From positions 47,091-111,090 of the forward strand of contig NKIK01000011.1 in the NCBI GenBank assembly GCA_002256115.1: a stretch of 64,000 nucleotides of DNA. Direction: 5' to 3'. Position numbers and translations under genes: made by a program. A model generated the notes under the pieces. It saw nothing but the letters and a program-made list of their open reading frames with translations, was not told where the DNA came from and ran no database searches. The stretch comes from Burkholderiales bacterium PBB3 (lineage in GTDB: Bacteria > Pseudomonadota > Gammaproteobacteria > Burkholderiales > Burkholderiaceae_C). Shown here piece by piece: positions 25,619 to 33,783 of the stretch (position 1 is its first letter; the number at the start of each line of letters is the position of its first letter).

Positions 25619-27682
25619 CTAGCGCTTGCAGCGCAGCACCACCAAATCATGGTGGTTGCCAATGCAGCCCGGCACGATGCGCAGCACCTCCACCCCTAAG
25701 CTAGGCCAGACGCTGTGGATGTGGGCATGGCTGTGCAGCACATTCTTGTAGTAATCAGTGTCTGCAATCACGCCATCCAGGTCCGGGTTCCGGCTTAGCT
25801 CTACTACTGCATAGCCCCGAATGCTGGCATAGTGTGCCTCGCTCAGGCGGGCGCGGGTCAGCGCCAGGTCAGAGGCAATCGACACCAATAGGTAGCCGCC
25901 GGGCTTGCAGATACGCACCCATTCGGCCAGCCACTGCAGGCCATCTTCTTCGCGCAGGTGTTGCATCACGGCGATGGCGAGCACGCAGTCCACGCTGGCG
26001 GTTTCCAGTGTCAAAGGCGGATGCAAGGGCCCTGCCATGAATCGTGCCGCGCCCAAATGCTCCCGGCACCAATCCACACATGCGGGGTCCACATCCACGC
26101 CCACTACGCGCAAGCCGGGTTCGCGCAGCAAATGCCGCGTGAGCCGCCCTGGACCGCAACCGAAGTCCAGCACCGTGCCTGCTGTGCTGAGCGGTTGGCC
26201 GGTTGCTTCAAGAAACGCATTGGCTATGGCGTAGTAGATGGACGTGCCCTCTACAAAATACTGATCGGCCGAGTTGCCCGTGTGGGTGCGCTGCACCAGC
26301 GCCAAGGGGGGCGCGGGCGATTCGCCGCGCAGGTCTTGGGGGTGGGCATAGAAGTCATGCTGGGGGGCGATGGTCTGCCCGGTGCCTATATCGATGTACT
26401 GCAAGTGCAGGGGCTTGTCGTCGATGGTTGCGATAGGGTGTCGCAACGCAAAACCGCAATACCCAGACGCCGGGTAAAACCAATAAAACGAACCCACATC
26501 GGGCCGAGGCAGGCCGCATTCCAACGCAGCCACCGTTTGGCCATTCACCACAAAACCCATGCGCCCGATCACACCCGCCGGGGGGATGGCCCAACCGGAC
26601 ACTTCTAACACACCGTTGTACAGGCGAATGGCGTCTATACACCAGGGCTCGGGCCCGCCCAGCGCGCGCATCTGCGCGCGGTAGTCCAACAAGCTTGCGG
26701 GCGACGCTTCTGGTGGTGTATCGGGTGTATCCCCCGCGCCGGGCCTCTGCGCCAACAGCGCAAAGTTGGCCGCAAACGGGTGCTCCTGCTGGTCAAAGGC
26801 AATGCGGATGTCGGTCAGGCCGCATTGCTGCAGGCAGGCCAGGATGTCCTCCCGGCGCATCCAGTGGGTGTGGTCGTCCACGCCGCCCCGGTACTTCACG
26901 CCGGGTAGGTAGGCCTCGTAATTTAGGCGAAACAGCGTACCGTTGAAGCCTTGCGCCAGTCCGCCCACAGTGCCCGCAGGCACCGGCGTAAACATGTCTG
27001 CGCGCAGGTGCTCGGTGTGCAGGTCATCGGTGTAGTAATGGGTCCAGATAAACAACCGGTCGCTGCGGGCGGCCATGCGCTGCAGGCAGGCCACCGGGTC
27101 GCGCTGGTGGTAGAGCACACCGCTGGCCACCACCAAATCAAAACCGGGGCCGCTTTGCTCCAGGTAGGTCATGAAGTCACCGTACTGAAAATCCACCTGG
27201 GTGAGCTTGCAGAGGTCTTTAACGATCAGGCACTTCAGATACGACATAGCGCAGGCATCCATCGCCAGAACCTGCCCGGCACCTGCCGCCTGCAGCATGG
27301 AGCTGTGGCCGCCCTCTAGCGGCCCCAGCTCCAGCACGCGCCAGTGGGCAATACCGCCCAGTTGATCCAGCATCCACTGAATGCGCGGGTCTTCAAACAG
27401 CTTGGCGCCGCCACTGTGCACGCCCAATGCAGCGGGCAATTCAGACGACCACACGCCTTTGAAAATATCCACCGCGGCCTGTGCCCCCAGCGTGCCGCGT
27501 GCGTAGGTGTCTAGTGGGTCATGCATGGCTATGGCAGCAGGCTCCGTGGGTGCTAGCCGTGCTTCAGACTGCTGTGGAGCTGGGCGCGCGTCCAAAGTGT
27601 GCATCGCATCCATAGCAATCAAGCGACGCACCAGCCACCGCCGCGCACGCTGCCAAAACCCAGTGTTCGGCGACGGCATCAA
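25619..27682 (-). CDS. Fused double SAM-dependent methyltransferase
   Basis: 687 residues carrying two class I methyltransferase domains. Domain 1 (~95-260) has WRVLELGPLEGGHSSML and DLVVASGVLYH; domain 2 (~485-640) has VLDFGCGPGRLTRHLL, VVGVDVDP and VLAIAVMQHL. A central ~130-residue stretch (WCIDAIRLYNGVLEVSGWA; GYCGFALRHP) resembles no enzyme I know and may bind glycan. Its ATG overlaps the aminotransferase stop by 4 bp. With the aminotransferase and the glycosyltransferase it probably decorates a surface polysaccharide or glycoprotein with methylated amino sugars. Confidence 0.85.
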   Translation of the reverse strand: MMPSPNTGFWQRARRWLVRRLIAMDAMHTLDARPAPQQSEARLAPTEPAAIAMHDPLDTYARGTLGAQAAVDIFKGVWSSELPAALGVHSGGAKLFEDPRIQWMLDQLGGIAHWRVLELGPLEGGHSSMLQAAGAGQVLAMDACAMSYLKCLIVKDLCKLTQVDFQYGDFMTYLEQSGPGFDLVVASGVLYHQRDPVACLQRMAARSDRLFIWTHYYTDDLHTEHLRADMFTPVPAGTVGGLAQGFNGTLFRLNYEAYLPGVKYRGGVDDHTHWMRREDILACLQQCGLTDIRIAFDQQEHPFAANFALLAQRPGAGDTPDTPPEASPASLLDYRAQMRALGGPEPWCIDAIRLYNGVLEVSGWAIPPAGVIGRMGFVVNGQTVAALECGLPRPDVGSFYWFYPASGYCGFALRHPIATIDDKPLHLQYIDIGTGQTIAPQHDFYAHPQDLRGESPAPPLALVQRTHTGNSADQYFVEGTSIYYAIANAFLEATGQPLSTAGTVLDFGCGPGRLTRHLLREPGLRVVGVDVDPACVDWCREHLGAARFMAGPLHPPLTLETASVDCVLAIAVMQHLREEDGLQWLAEWVRICKPGGYLLVSIASDLALTRARLSEAHYASIRGYAVVELSRNPDLDGVIADTDYYKNVLHSHAHIHSVWPSLGVEVLRIVPGCIGNHHDLVVLRCKR

Positions 27683-28809
27683 GCGTTAGCCTCATAGGTT
27701 TGCAGAGCCTGCACCACGGTATCCACATCCGCCAGGCTCAGCCACCAGCCGCAGGGAATATTCACCTGCTCGGCATCAAAAACATCCACCCCCGGCAGCG
27801 CGCCACCCGCCGATGCGGCAAACATGGCGTAGCGGTCATTGCGCACATGCACGCGTGAAGCGGCCACACCAGCCGCCTGCAGGTGTGCCACAAACGCAGC
27901 GCGCCGATCCACTCGCACCGTGTAGAGCCAGTGGGCGCTGTGCCGGTCTGGGCTGCGGGCCAAAGGCCGTACCTGGCTAAAACCCTGCAGCACTGCGTCG
28001 TACCGGGCCGCATGGGCCTGGTGGCGGGCCAGGTTGTCATCTAAAAAGCGCAGTTGCTCCAGGCCAATGGTGGCGGCTATGTCATTCATGTGGAACTTGT
28101 AGCCATGCTCTTCAATGCTTTGTTCCCAACGGCAATCTCCCGCTTCAATCCGCCGGTCCAGGCCAAACCAGCGCAAGCGCCGCGCACGCTGGTCATCGGC
28201 ATCTGATTTGCAGACCAGCGCGCCACCATCGCCCGTGGTCAGCAGCTTGATGGCCTGAAATGAAAAACACACATAGTCTGAGTAGCCCCCAATGCGCTGC
28301 CCCTGGTAGCTAGAGCCCAGCGCGTGGGCCGCGTCTTCAATCAGCGGAATGCTGTGTTGCCGGGCCACAGCCGCCAGGGCTTCCAGGTCACAGGGGTAGC
28401 CGCCCCAGTGCACCGCCAAAATAGCCTTGGTGCGCGGCGTGCATTTGCGCGCCACGTCAGCGGCCAGCAGGTTGCCAGTGGTGGGGTCAATATCGGCCCA
28501 CACCGCGCGGCCGCCCAGCGCCAAAATGGGTTCATTGGTGGCGGCGCAGGTTAGCGGCGTGGTCACCACTTCATCCCCAGGGCCCACACCGGCCAGCCGC
28601 AGGGCCAATTGCAGGGATGATGTGCCGCTGTTGACCGCCACCACACTGGGCACGCCCAGCCACTGCGCCAGGGCTGCTTCAAACTCTGGCACCCGTGGCC
28701 CTTCGCCAATATGACCGCTCATCAGGGTCTGCTGCAGATGTGGCATGACCGACTCTGGCATAAAAACCTTAAAAAGCGGAATAGGGGCGGGCGGCTCGGT
28801 AAAACTCAT
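27679..28809 (-). CDS. DegT/DnrJ/EryC1/StrS-family sugar aminotransferase
   Basis: 376 residues, PLP-dependent fold type I. The internal aldimine Lys is Lys188 in FSFQAIKLLTTGDGG. Other markers are VAVNSGTSSLQLAL (58-70), IEDAAHALGSSYQG and HMNDIAATIGLEQL. Enzymes of this family transaminate nucleotide-linked keto sugars such as those leading to perosamine, Qui4N or dTDP-amino sugars; the substrate is not readable from sequence. First gene of a two-gene minus-strand operon, divergent from the glycosyltransferase. Confidence 0.93.
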   Translation of the reverse strand: MSFTEPPAPIPLFKVFMPESVMPHLQQTLMSGHIGEGPRVPEFEAALAQWLGVPSVVAVNSGTSSLQLALRLAGVGPGDEVVTTPLTCAATNEPILALGGRAVWADIDPTTGNLLAADVARKCTPRTKAILAVHWGGYPCDLEALAAVARQHSIPLIEDAAHALGSSYQGQRIGGYSDYVCFSFQAIKLLTTGDGGALVCKSDADDQRARRLRWFGLDRRIEAGDCRWEQSIEEHGYKFHMNDIAATIGLEQLRFLDDNLARHQAHAARYDAVLQGFSQVRPLARSPDRHSAHWLYTVRVDRRAAFVAHLQAAGVAASRVHVRNDRYAMFAASAGGALPGVDVFDAEQVNIPCGWWLSLADVDTVVQALQTYEANA

Positions 28810-28903
28810 GGTGGGGATGCAGGCTTTTGGCGGGGCCTGCTGGGGTTGCTTAAAATAGCCGCCACTATAAGTGGGTACTTTGCCCGCATCAGGCTAGGGC
28901 ATT

Positions 28904-31030
28904 ATGCAAAACCCATCTTCAGTTACGTACCATAAACAAAACTCTGCCGAGCAGCCCACCCCCTTGGCGGCAGAGCTGGCCGACACGCTCAAAGAACTGC
29001 GCCTGCAGCGCCAGCGTACCGTGGGCACCGAATCGATCTTGGCGCGCCTGCGCAATGACAAAAAACAAGTCGACCAACAACTGGTGGACGCCTCCATCCA
29101 TATCCGCAACCTAGAGGCCCTGGTGGCCATCCAAAAAGCCGAACACGATGCGCTGCGCGCCTCGCACTCTTGGCGGGTGACCCGGCCCCTGCGCGGGCTC
29201 AAGGTTTTGGCCCGTGAGCTGTCTGCAGCGTTTGACCGCATGAAGGCGCGGGCCAGTGGCCTACCAGCGGCGGCCAGCCTGCAGCCCCCAGCGCCGGTGC
29301 AGCAGCCCACCGAATACGAGCAATGGGTAGCCACTTACGCCACGCTAAATGCCAGCCAAAGAGACGCCATCAAGACCGAGGTGGGCAAGTGGGTGCTGCC
29401 GCCCACCTTGTCGGTCATCATGCCGGTCTACAACACGCCCGTGCACTTTTTGCGCCGGGCTATTGATTCAGTGCTGTGCCAGGTCTACCCGCACTGGGAG
29501 CTGTGCATTGCCGACGATGCGTCTACTGACCCGCAAATCTTGCCCGTGCTGCAGGCCTATACCCAGCAGGACCCCCGCATCAAACTGATCACCCGCCCGG
29601 CCAATGGCCACATAGCCGCCGCATCCAACAGCGCGCTGGAGCTGGCCACCGGGGAGTTTGTGTGTCTGCTAGACCACGACGATGCGCTCACGCCCGAGGC
29701 GCTGTACATGGTGGCCAAAGCTACGCGCCAGCACCCCGAAGCCCACTTGTTTTACAGCGATGAAGACAAGATAGACGGCGATGGCCGCTTGCTCGACCCC
29801 TACTTCAAGCCCGACTGGAATCCGGATCTGTTCTTGTCGTACAACTACTTCAACCACCTGGGCTGCTTCCGGGCCAGCCTGATGCGTGAGCTGGGTGGCT
29901 TTAGGGTGGGGCTAGAGGGCAGCGAAGACTACGACCTGGTGCTGCGCGCCATCCACAAAGTGGGTGCCGACAAGGTGCACCACATCCCGCATGTGCTGTA
30001 CCACTGGGGCGTGATTCCGGGCAGCGCAGCGGCAGGCCCAGAGCAAAAACCCTATGCGCTCAAGGCCGCCATTCAATCCGTGCGCGACCACCTGCACAGC
30101 CAGAAAATTAACGCCCAGGTGCAAGAGTCAGAGCCCGGCAGCCAGGCGCTGCGCGTGCGCTATGCCTTGCCTGCGGTGTTGCCCTTGGTCAGCATCATCA
30201 TCCCTACGCGCGATGGTTATGAGCTGCTGCGCCAGTGCATTGACAGCGTGTATGCCAAGACCACCTACCCCAACTTTGAAATTGTGGTGGTGGACAACGG
30301 TAGCCGCGACCCCCAGGTCTTGAACTATTTGCAAAACCTGGTGGAAACCAAAAACCTGCGCGTGCTGCGCGATGAGCGGGCCTTTAACTACTCGGCGCTC
30401 AACAATGCCGCCGTGCGCCAGGCCAAGGGCAGCCTGCTGTGCCTGATGAACAACGACATAGAGGTCATCAGCCCCGATTGGCTGGAAGAGATGGTCAGCC
30501 AAGCGCTGCGGCCCGGCATCGGTATGGTGGGCTGCCGCCTTTGGTACCCGGACGACACCTTGCAGCACGCCGGTGTGGTGCTGGGTATTGGCGGCGTGGC
30601 TGGCCATGTGCACCACAAGCTAGACCGTACCCAGGCCGGCTACTTCAGCCGCGCGCGCCTGGTGCAAAACTATTCGGCGGTGACTGCCGCTTGCTCGGTG
30701 GTGCGCACCGAAGTGTTCAATCAAGTGGATGGCTTCAACGAGCAAGACTTGGCGGTGGCGTTTAACGACGTAGACCTGTGCTTGCGCATACGCAATGCGG
30801 GCTACCACAACCTGTGGACCCCGTTTGCAGAGCTGTACCACCATGAGTCCGCCACGCGCGGCCATGAAGACACCCCCGAGAAGCAGGCCCGCTTTGCCCA
30901 TGAGGTGGGCTATATGGTCAGCACCTATGGTGATGCCCTGTTGAATGACCCGGCCTACAACCCCAACTTGGCCCTGCGCATCAAGGACTTTGCGCTGTCC
31001 TACCCACCCCGCATTACTTTGCTGGACTAA
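28904..31030 (+). CDS. Double GT2-family glycosyltransferase
   Basis: 708 residues. An N-terminal coiled-coil-like region (~20-85) leads into the ASHSWRVTRPLRGL motif common before GT2 domains of polysaccharide polymerising enzymes. GT-A domain 1 starts about 167 (LSVIMPVYNTP; DDASTD; LLDHDDAL), domain 2 about 428 (VSIIIPTRDGYELL; VVVDNGSRDP; LMNNDIEVI). Tandem GT2 proteins add alternating sugars to O-antigen, capsule or flagellin glycans. No membrane segment. Its 3' end overlaps the convergent helicase gene by 17 bp. Confidence 0.9.
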   Translation: MQNPSSVTYHKQNSAEQPTPLAAELADTLKELRLQRQRTVGTESILARLRNDKKQVDQQLVDASIHIRNLEALVAIQKAEHDALRASHSWRVTRPLRGLKVLARELSAAFDRMKARASGLPAAASLQPPAPVQQPTEYEQWVATYATLNASQRDAIKTEVGKWVLPPTLSVIMPVYNTPVHFLRRAIDSVLCQVYPHWELCIADDASTDPQILPVLQAYTQQDPRIKLITRPANGHIAAASNSALELATGEFVCLLDHDDALTPEALYMVAKATRQHPEAHLFYSDEDKIDGDGRLLDPYFKPDWNPDLFLSYNYFNHLGCFRASLMRELGGFRVGLEGSEDYDLVLRAIHKVGADKVHHIPHVLYHWGVIPGSAAAGPEQKPYALKAAIQSVRDHLHSQKINAQVQESEPGSQALRVRYALPAVLPLVSIIIPTRDGYELLRQCIDSVYAKTTYPNFEIVVVDNGSRDPQVLNYLQNLVETKNLRVLRDERAFNYSALNNAAVRQAKGSLLCLMNNDIEVISPDWLEEMVSQALRPGIGMVGCRLWYPDDTLQHAGVVLGIGGVAGHVHHKLDRTQAGYFSRARLVQNYSAVTAACSVVRTEVFNQVDGFNEQDLAVAFNDVDLCLRIRNAGYHNLWTPFAELYHHESATRGHEDTPEKQARFAHEVGYMVSTYGDALLNDPAYNPNLALRIKDFALSYPPRITLLD

Positions 31031-33545
31031 GCAGATCGCGGGCCGGGGCCGCATTCAGCGGTGCCAGCAGGGCGTCCAGGTCGGCCTGGTCAAACTTCAG
31101 CGCACCGGCGGCGTCATGCCCCAACACGCTATCGGCCAGCGCCAGCTTGCGCGCCTGCAGCTCCAGCATGCGTTCCTCAATACTGCCTTCCACCACCAGC
31201 TTGTAGACGAACACCGGCTGGTCTTGGCCGATGCGGTGGGCGCGGGCGGTGGCCTGTTCTTCTACCGCCGGGTTCCACCACGGGTCCATGTGGATCACGG
31301 TGTCGGCAGCGGTCAGGTTCAGGCCAATGCCACCGGCTTTCAGGCTCAGCAGCAGCACAGGTACTTCTTGCGCCTGGAAGCGCTGCACCACGCTGCCACG
31401 GTCCTTGGGGAGGGTCTTGCCCGTCAGGCTGAGGAAGGGCAGGGCCTGTGTCTGCAGTTGCGCGGCAATCAACTCCAGCAGCTCGGTGAATTGCGAGAAC
31501 ACCAGAACGCGCCTACCTTCATCCACCAGAGTCGGCAGCATGTCCGCCAGCAGCTCCAGCTTGGCCCGTTCCATGGATTCCTCCAGCTTGCTGCCCTTCA
31601 CCAGATACGGGTCGCAGCACACCTGCCGCAGCTTCAGCAGCGCATCCAGGATGCTGATCTGCGCGCCCTTAAAGCTCTGGCGCTGTAGCACGCGGCGCAC
31701 CTGCTTGTCGGCGGCCACGCGCACGCTTTCGTACAGCGCGCGCTGCTGGCCCTGCAGTTGCACGCGCTTGATGACCTCGGTGCGCGGCGGTAGCTCGGTG
31801 GCCACGTCTTGCTTGCGGCGGCGCAAGATAAAAGGGCGCACGCGTTGGGCCAGCAAGGCAGCGCGCAGGGTCTCGCCGTTCTCTTCAATCGGCTTGCGCC
31901 AGCGCACGGCAAACTGGCGCTGGTCACCCAAAAAGCCCGGCATCAACCAGTCAAACTGCGCCCACAGCTCACCCAAGTGGTTTTCCATGGGCGTGCCGGT
32001 TAGGCACAGGCTGTGGCGGGTTTGCAGGCGGCGCAGCGCGCGGGCGCTGCGGCTGGCGGCATTCTTTACCATTTGGGCTTCGTCCAGTATGACCAGGTGA
32101 AAGTGCTGCGCGACCAGCGCATCCATATCGCGCCACAGCAGCGGGTAGGTGGTCAGCACCAGGTCGTGGGCTGGCATTTGCGCGAACAAGGCCTCACGGT
32201 CTGGGCCTTGCAGCGTCAGCACGCGCAGCGCGGGTGCCATGCGTGCGGCTTCGGCCTGCCAGTTAAAGATCAGCGAGGTGGGCAGCACCACCAGCACCGG
32301 CAAGTCCAGCCGCCCGGCGTGTTTTTCAGTTAGCACATGGGCCAGCGCCTGCGCCGTTTTGCCTAGGCCCATGTCATCGGCCAAGATGCCGCCCAGGCTG
32401 TGCGTGCGCAGGTATTGCAGCCAGGCCAGGCCTTCGAGCTGGTAGGGGCGCAGTTGCACTTGCAGGCCAGCGGGCGCGGCCAGGGGCTGGGGTGCGCCCT
32501 GGGCTTTTAGGCGTTGGGCCAAGGTGGCCAATCCTTCATCGCCTTCCAACTGCCAGGCGTTATCCGGGCCCACGCGGTGCACATCTAGCAGGCTGGCGCG
32601 CAGCGCGTCTAGCCGCCGCGCCTCCCACGTGCCCAGTTTCAGTGGGCCTTGGTTGGCCGCCCTGTGCGGGTCGGTTAGCAAGTCCAGCATGGCGCTAACT
32701 ATGGCTTTGAGCGGCGCAGCCGGTGCGTCTATGCGCCGGCCGCCCGGTGCGCGCAATGAGATGACTTCATCGTCGTCAATGGCGGCCATCTCGTCGGCTT
32801 GCAGCCAGCGGCGGTCGCGTTTGAGCAGGTCGGCCAGCATGGGGGCCAGGTCCAGAGTTTCGCCGTCAATCTCTACGCCCAGGCTCAGCAGCCACGCGCC
32901 TTCGCGCCGGGGCAGGCGCAGCATCTCTACGCCGCGCGCGGGTTTTACCAGCGGTGCGTCAAGCTCTTTGCCCAGCACCTCGCCGGTGTCGGGGCTGACC
33001 ACCAGCTTCCAGCGCTGCACGGCAACGCTCTCGTGCGCAAAGCCGGGCACTACCACTACGGACCAGCCCTTGGCTTGCAGCATGGGCACTTGGTCGGCCC
33101 AGAAGTCGCCAAAGAATTCTTCTTGGGGCAGGGTCCAGCAGGGGCCAAGCGCCATTTCGCCGCCGCGCCACTGAAAAGTAGCCGCCTCCAGCGGCACAAA
33201 GCCCATGTTCCACACCAAATCCATGGCATCCGCCTCGGCGGCCAGGTCGCGCAGCAGGCGCGTGGGCGGCCCCCACTTGGGGTGCGGCTGTTGTATGGCA
33301 GGCGGGCGGCTGTAGAGCACGCTGGTGGGGGCGGGCGTTTGCCAGCGTTCACCAGCATCGGTTTGGTAAGTCCAGTCAAACCGCGCAATAGTCACGTTGT
33401 CGCCGCGCGGCCCCAGCTTGCCCTGGGGCCTGAGCCCCAGCAGACCATCGCCCCGGCCCAGGGTCTGCAACGTTATGCGCGGGCGGAAATGGCCTGTGGC
33501 GCAAGGGGGCGGTTCATCGAAGAAGGGAAGGGATGTTTGAGGCAT
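31014..33545 (-). CDS. SNF2-family DEAD/DEAH-box helicase
   Basis: 843 residues from the ATG at 33545 (a TTG immediately upstream is the alternative). Q-motif region YQLEGLAWLQYL, Walker A ADDMGLGKTAQAL (~385-400), DEAQ box (VILDEAQMVKN), LTGTPMEN, and C-terminal motifs VLVFSQF, LSLKAGGIGLNLT and ARAHRIGQ. It belongs to the HepA/Rad54-like bacterial group with an N-terminal ~350-residue accessory part. Cytoplasmic double-strand DNA translocase; physiological role unclear. The start codon abuts repeat copy 5, which occupies its 5' region, and no Shine-Dalgarno is visible. Confidence 0.9.
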   Translation of the reverse strand: MPQTSLPFFDEPPPCATGHFRPRITLQTLGRGDGLLGLRPQGKLGPRGDNVTIARFDWTYQTDAGERWQTPAPTSVLYSRPPAIQQPHPKWGPPTRLLRDLAAEADAMDLVWNMGFVPLEAATFQWRGGEMALGPCWTLPQEEFFGDFWADQVPMLQAKGWSVVVVPGFAHESVAVQRWKLVVSPDTGEVLGKELDAPLVKPARGVEMLRLPRREGAWLLSLGVEIDGETLDLAPMLADLLKRDRRWLQADEMAAIDDDEVISLRAPGGRRIDAPAAPLKAIVSAMLDLLTDPHRAANQGPLKLGTWEARRLDALRASLLDVHRVGPDNAWQLEGDEGLATLAQRLKAQGAPQPLAAPAGLQVQLRPYQLEGLAWLQYLRTHSLGGILADDMGLGKTAQALAHVLTEKHAGRLDLPVLVVLPTSLIFNWQAEAARMAPALRVLTLQGPDREALFAQMPAHDLVLTTYPLLWRDMDALVAQHFHLVILDEAQMVKNAASRSARALRRLQTRHSLCLTGTPMENHLGELWAQFDWLMPGFLGDQRQFAVRWRKPIEENGETLRAALLAQRVRPFILRRRKQDVATELPPRTEVIKRVQLQGQQRALYESVRVAADKQVRRVLQRQSFKGAQISILDALLKLRQVCCDPYLVKGSKLEESMERAKLELLADMLPTLVDEGRRVLVFSQFTELLELIAAQLQTQALPFLSLTGKTLPKDRGSVVQRFQAQEVPVLLLSLKAGGIGLNLTAADTVIHMDPWWNPAVEEQATARAHRIGQDQPVFVYKLVVEGSIEERMLELQARKLALADSVLGHDAAGALKFDQADLDALLAPLNAAPARDLLSPAK

Positions 33546-33600
33546 CAAATGTGCCGTTCAGGCCGTGGATAGTGCGGGAGAAGCTTCTGTTTTGATAGCA
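33545..33600 (+). repeat. 56-bp dispersed repeat, copy 5
   Basis: Variant with AGAAGCTTCT (a perfect palindrome) replacing GGAGCAGCTCC, ending GTTTTGATAGCA. It lies antisense in the 5' region of the helicase gene. Copy 6 shares the same variant on the other side of the STAND gene. Confidence 0.9.
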
Positions 33601-33783
33601 GATTTTCGCTGCAAGCGTTGTTTTTTGAAGGATTGCTGGGCTAGGGAGCGGGTAGCCGGGAAGGGGTTTTAGCGGCCAAGGCGATTCGAGGGTACATCGA
33701 GTCTGTTCTTACATTTGTGGATGCGATTGAGCAGTAGTTTTTAGAGTTTTTTGCAAAGCGTTTGAGTTCCTGCATCAATCAAG

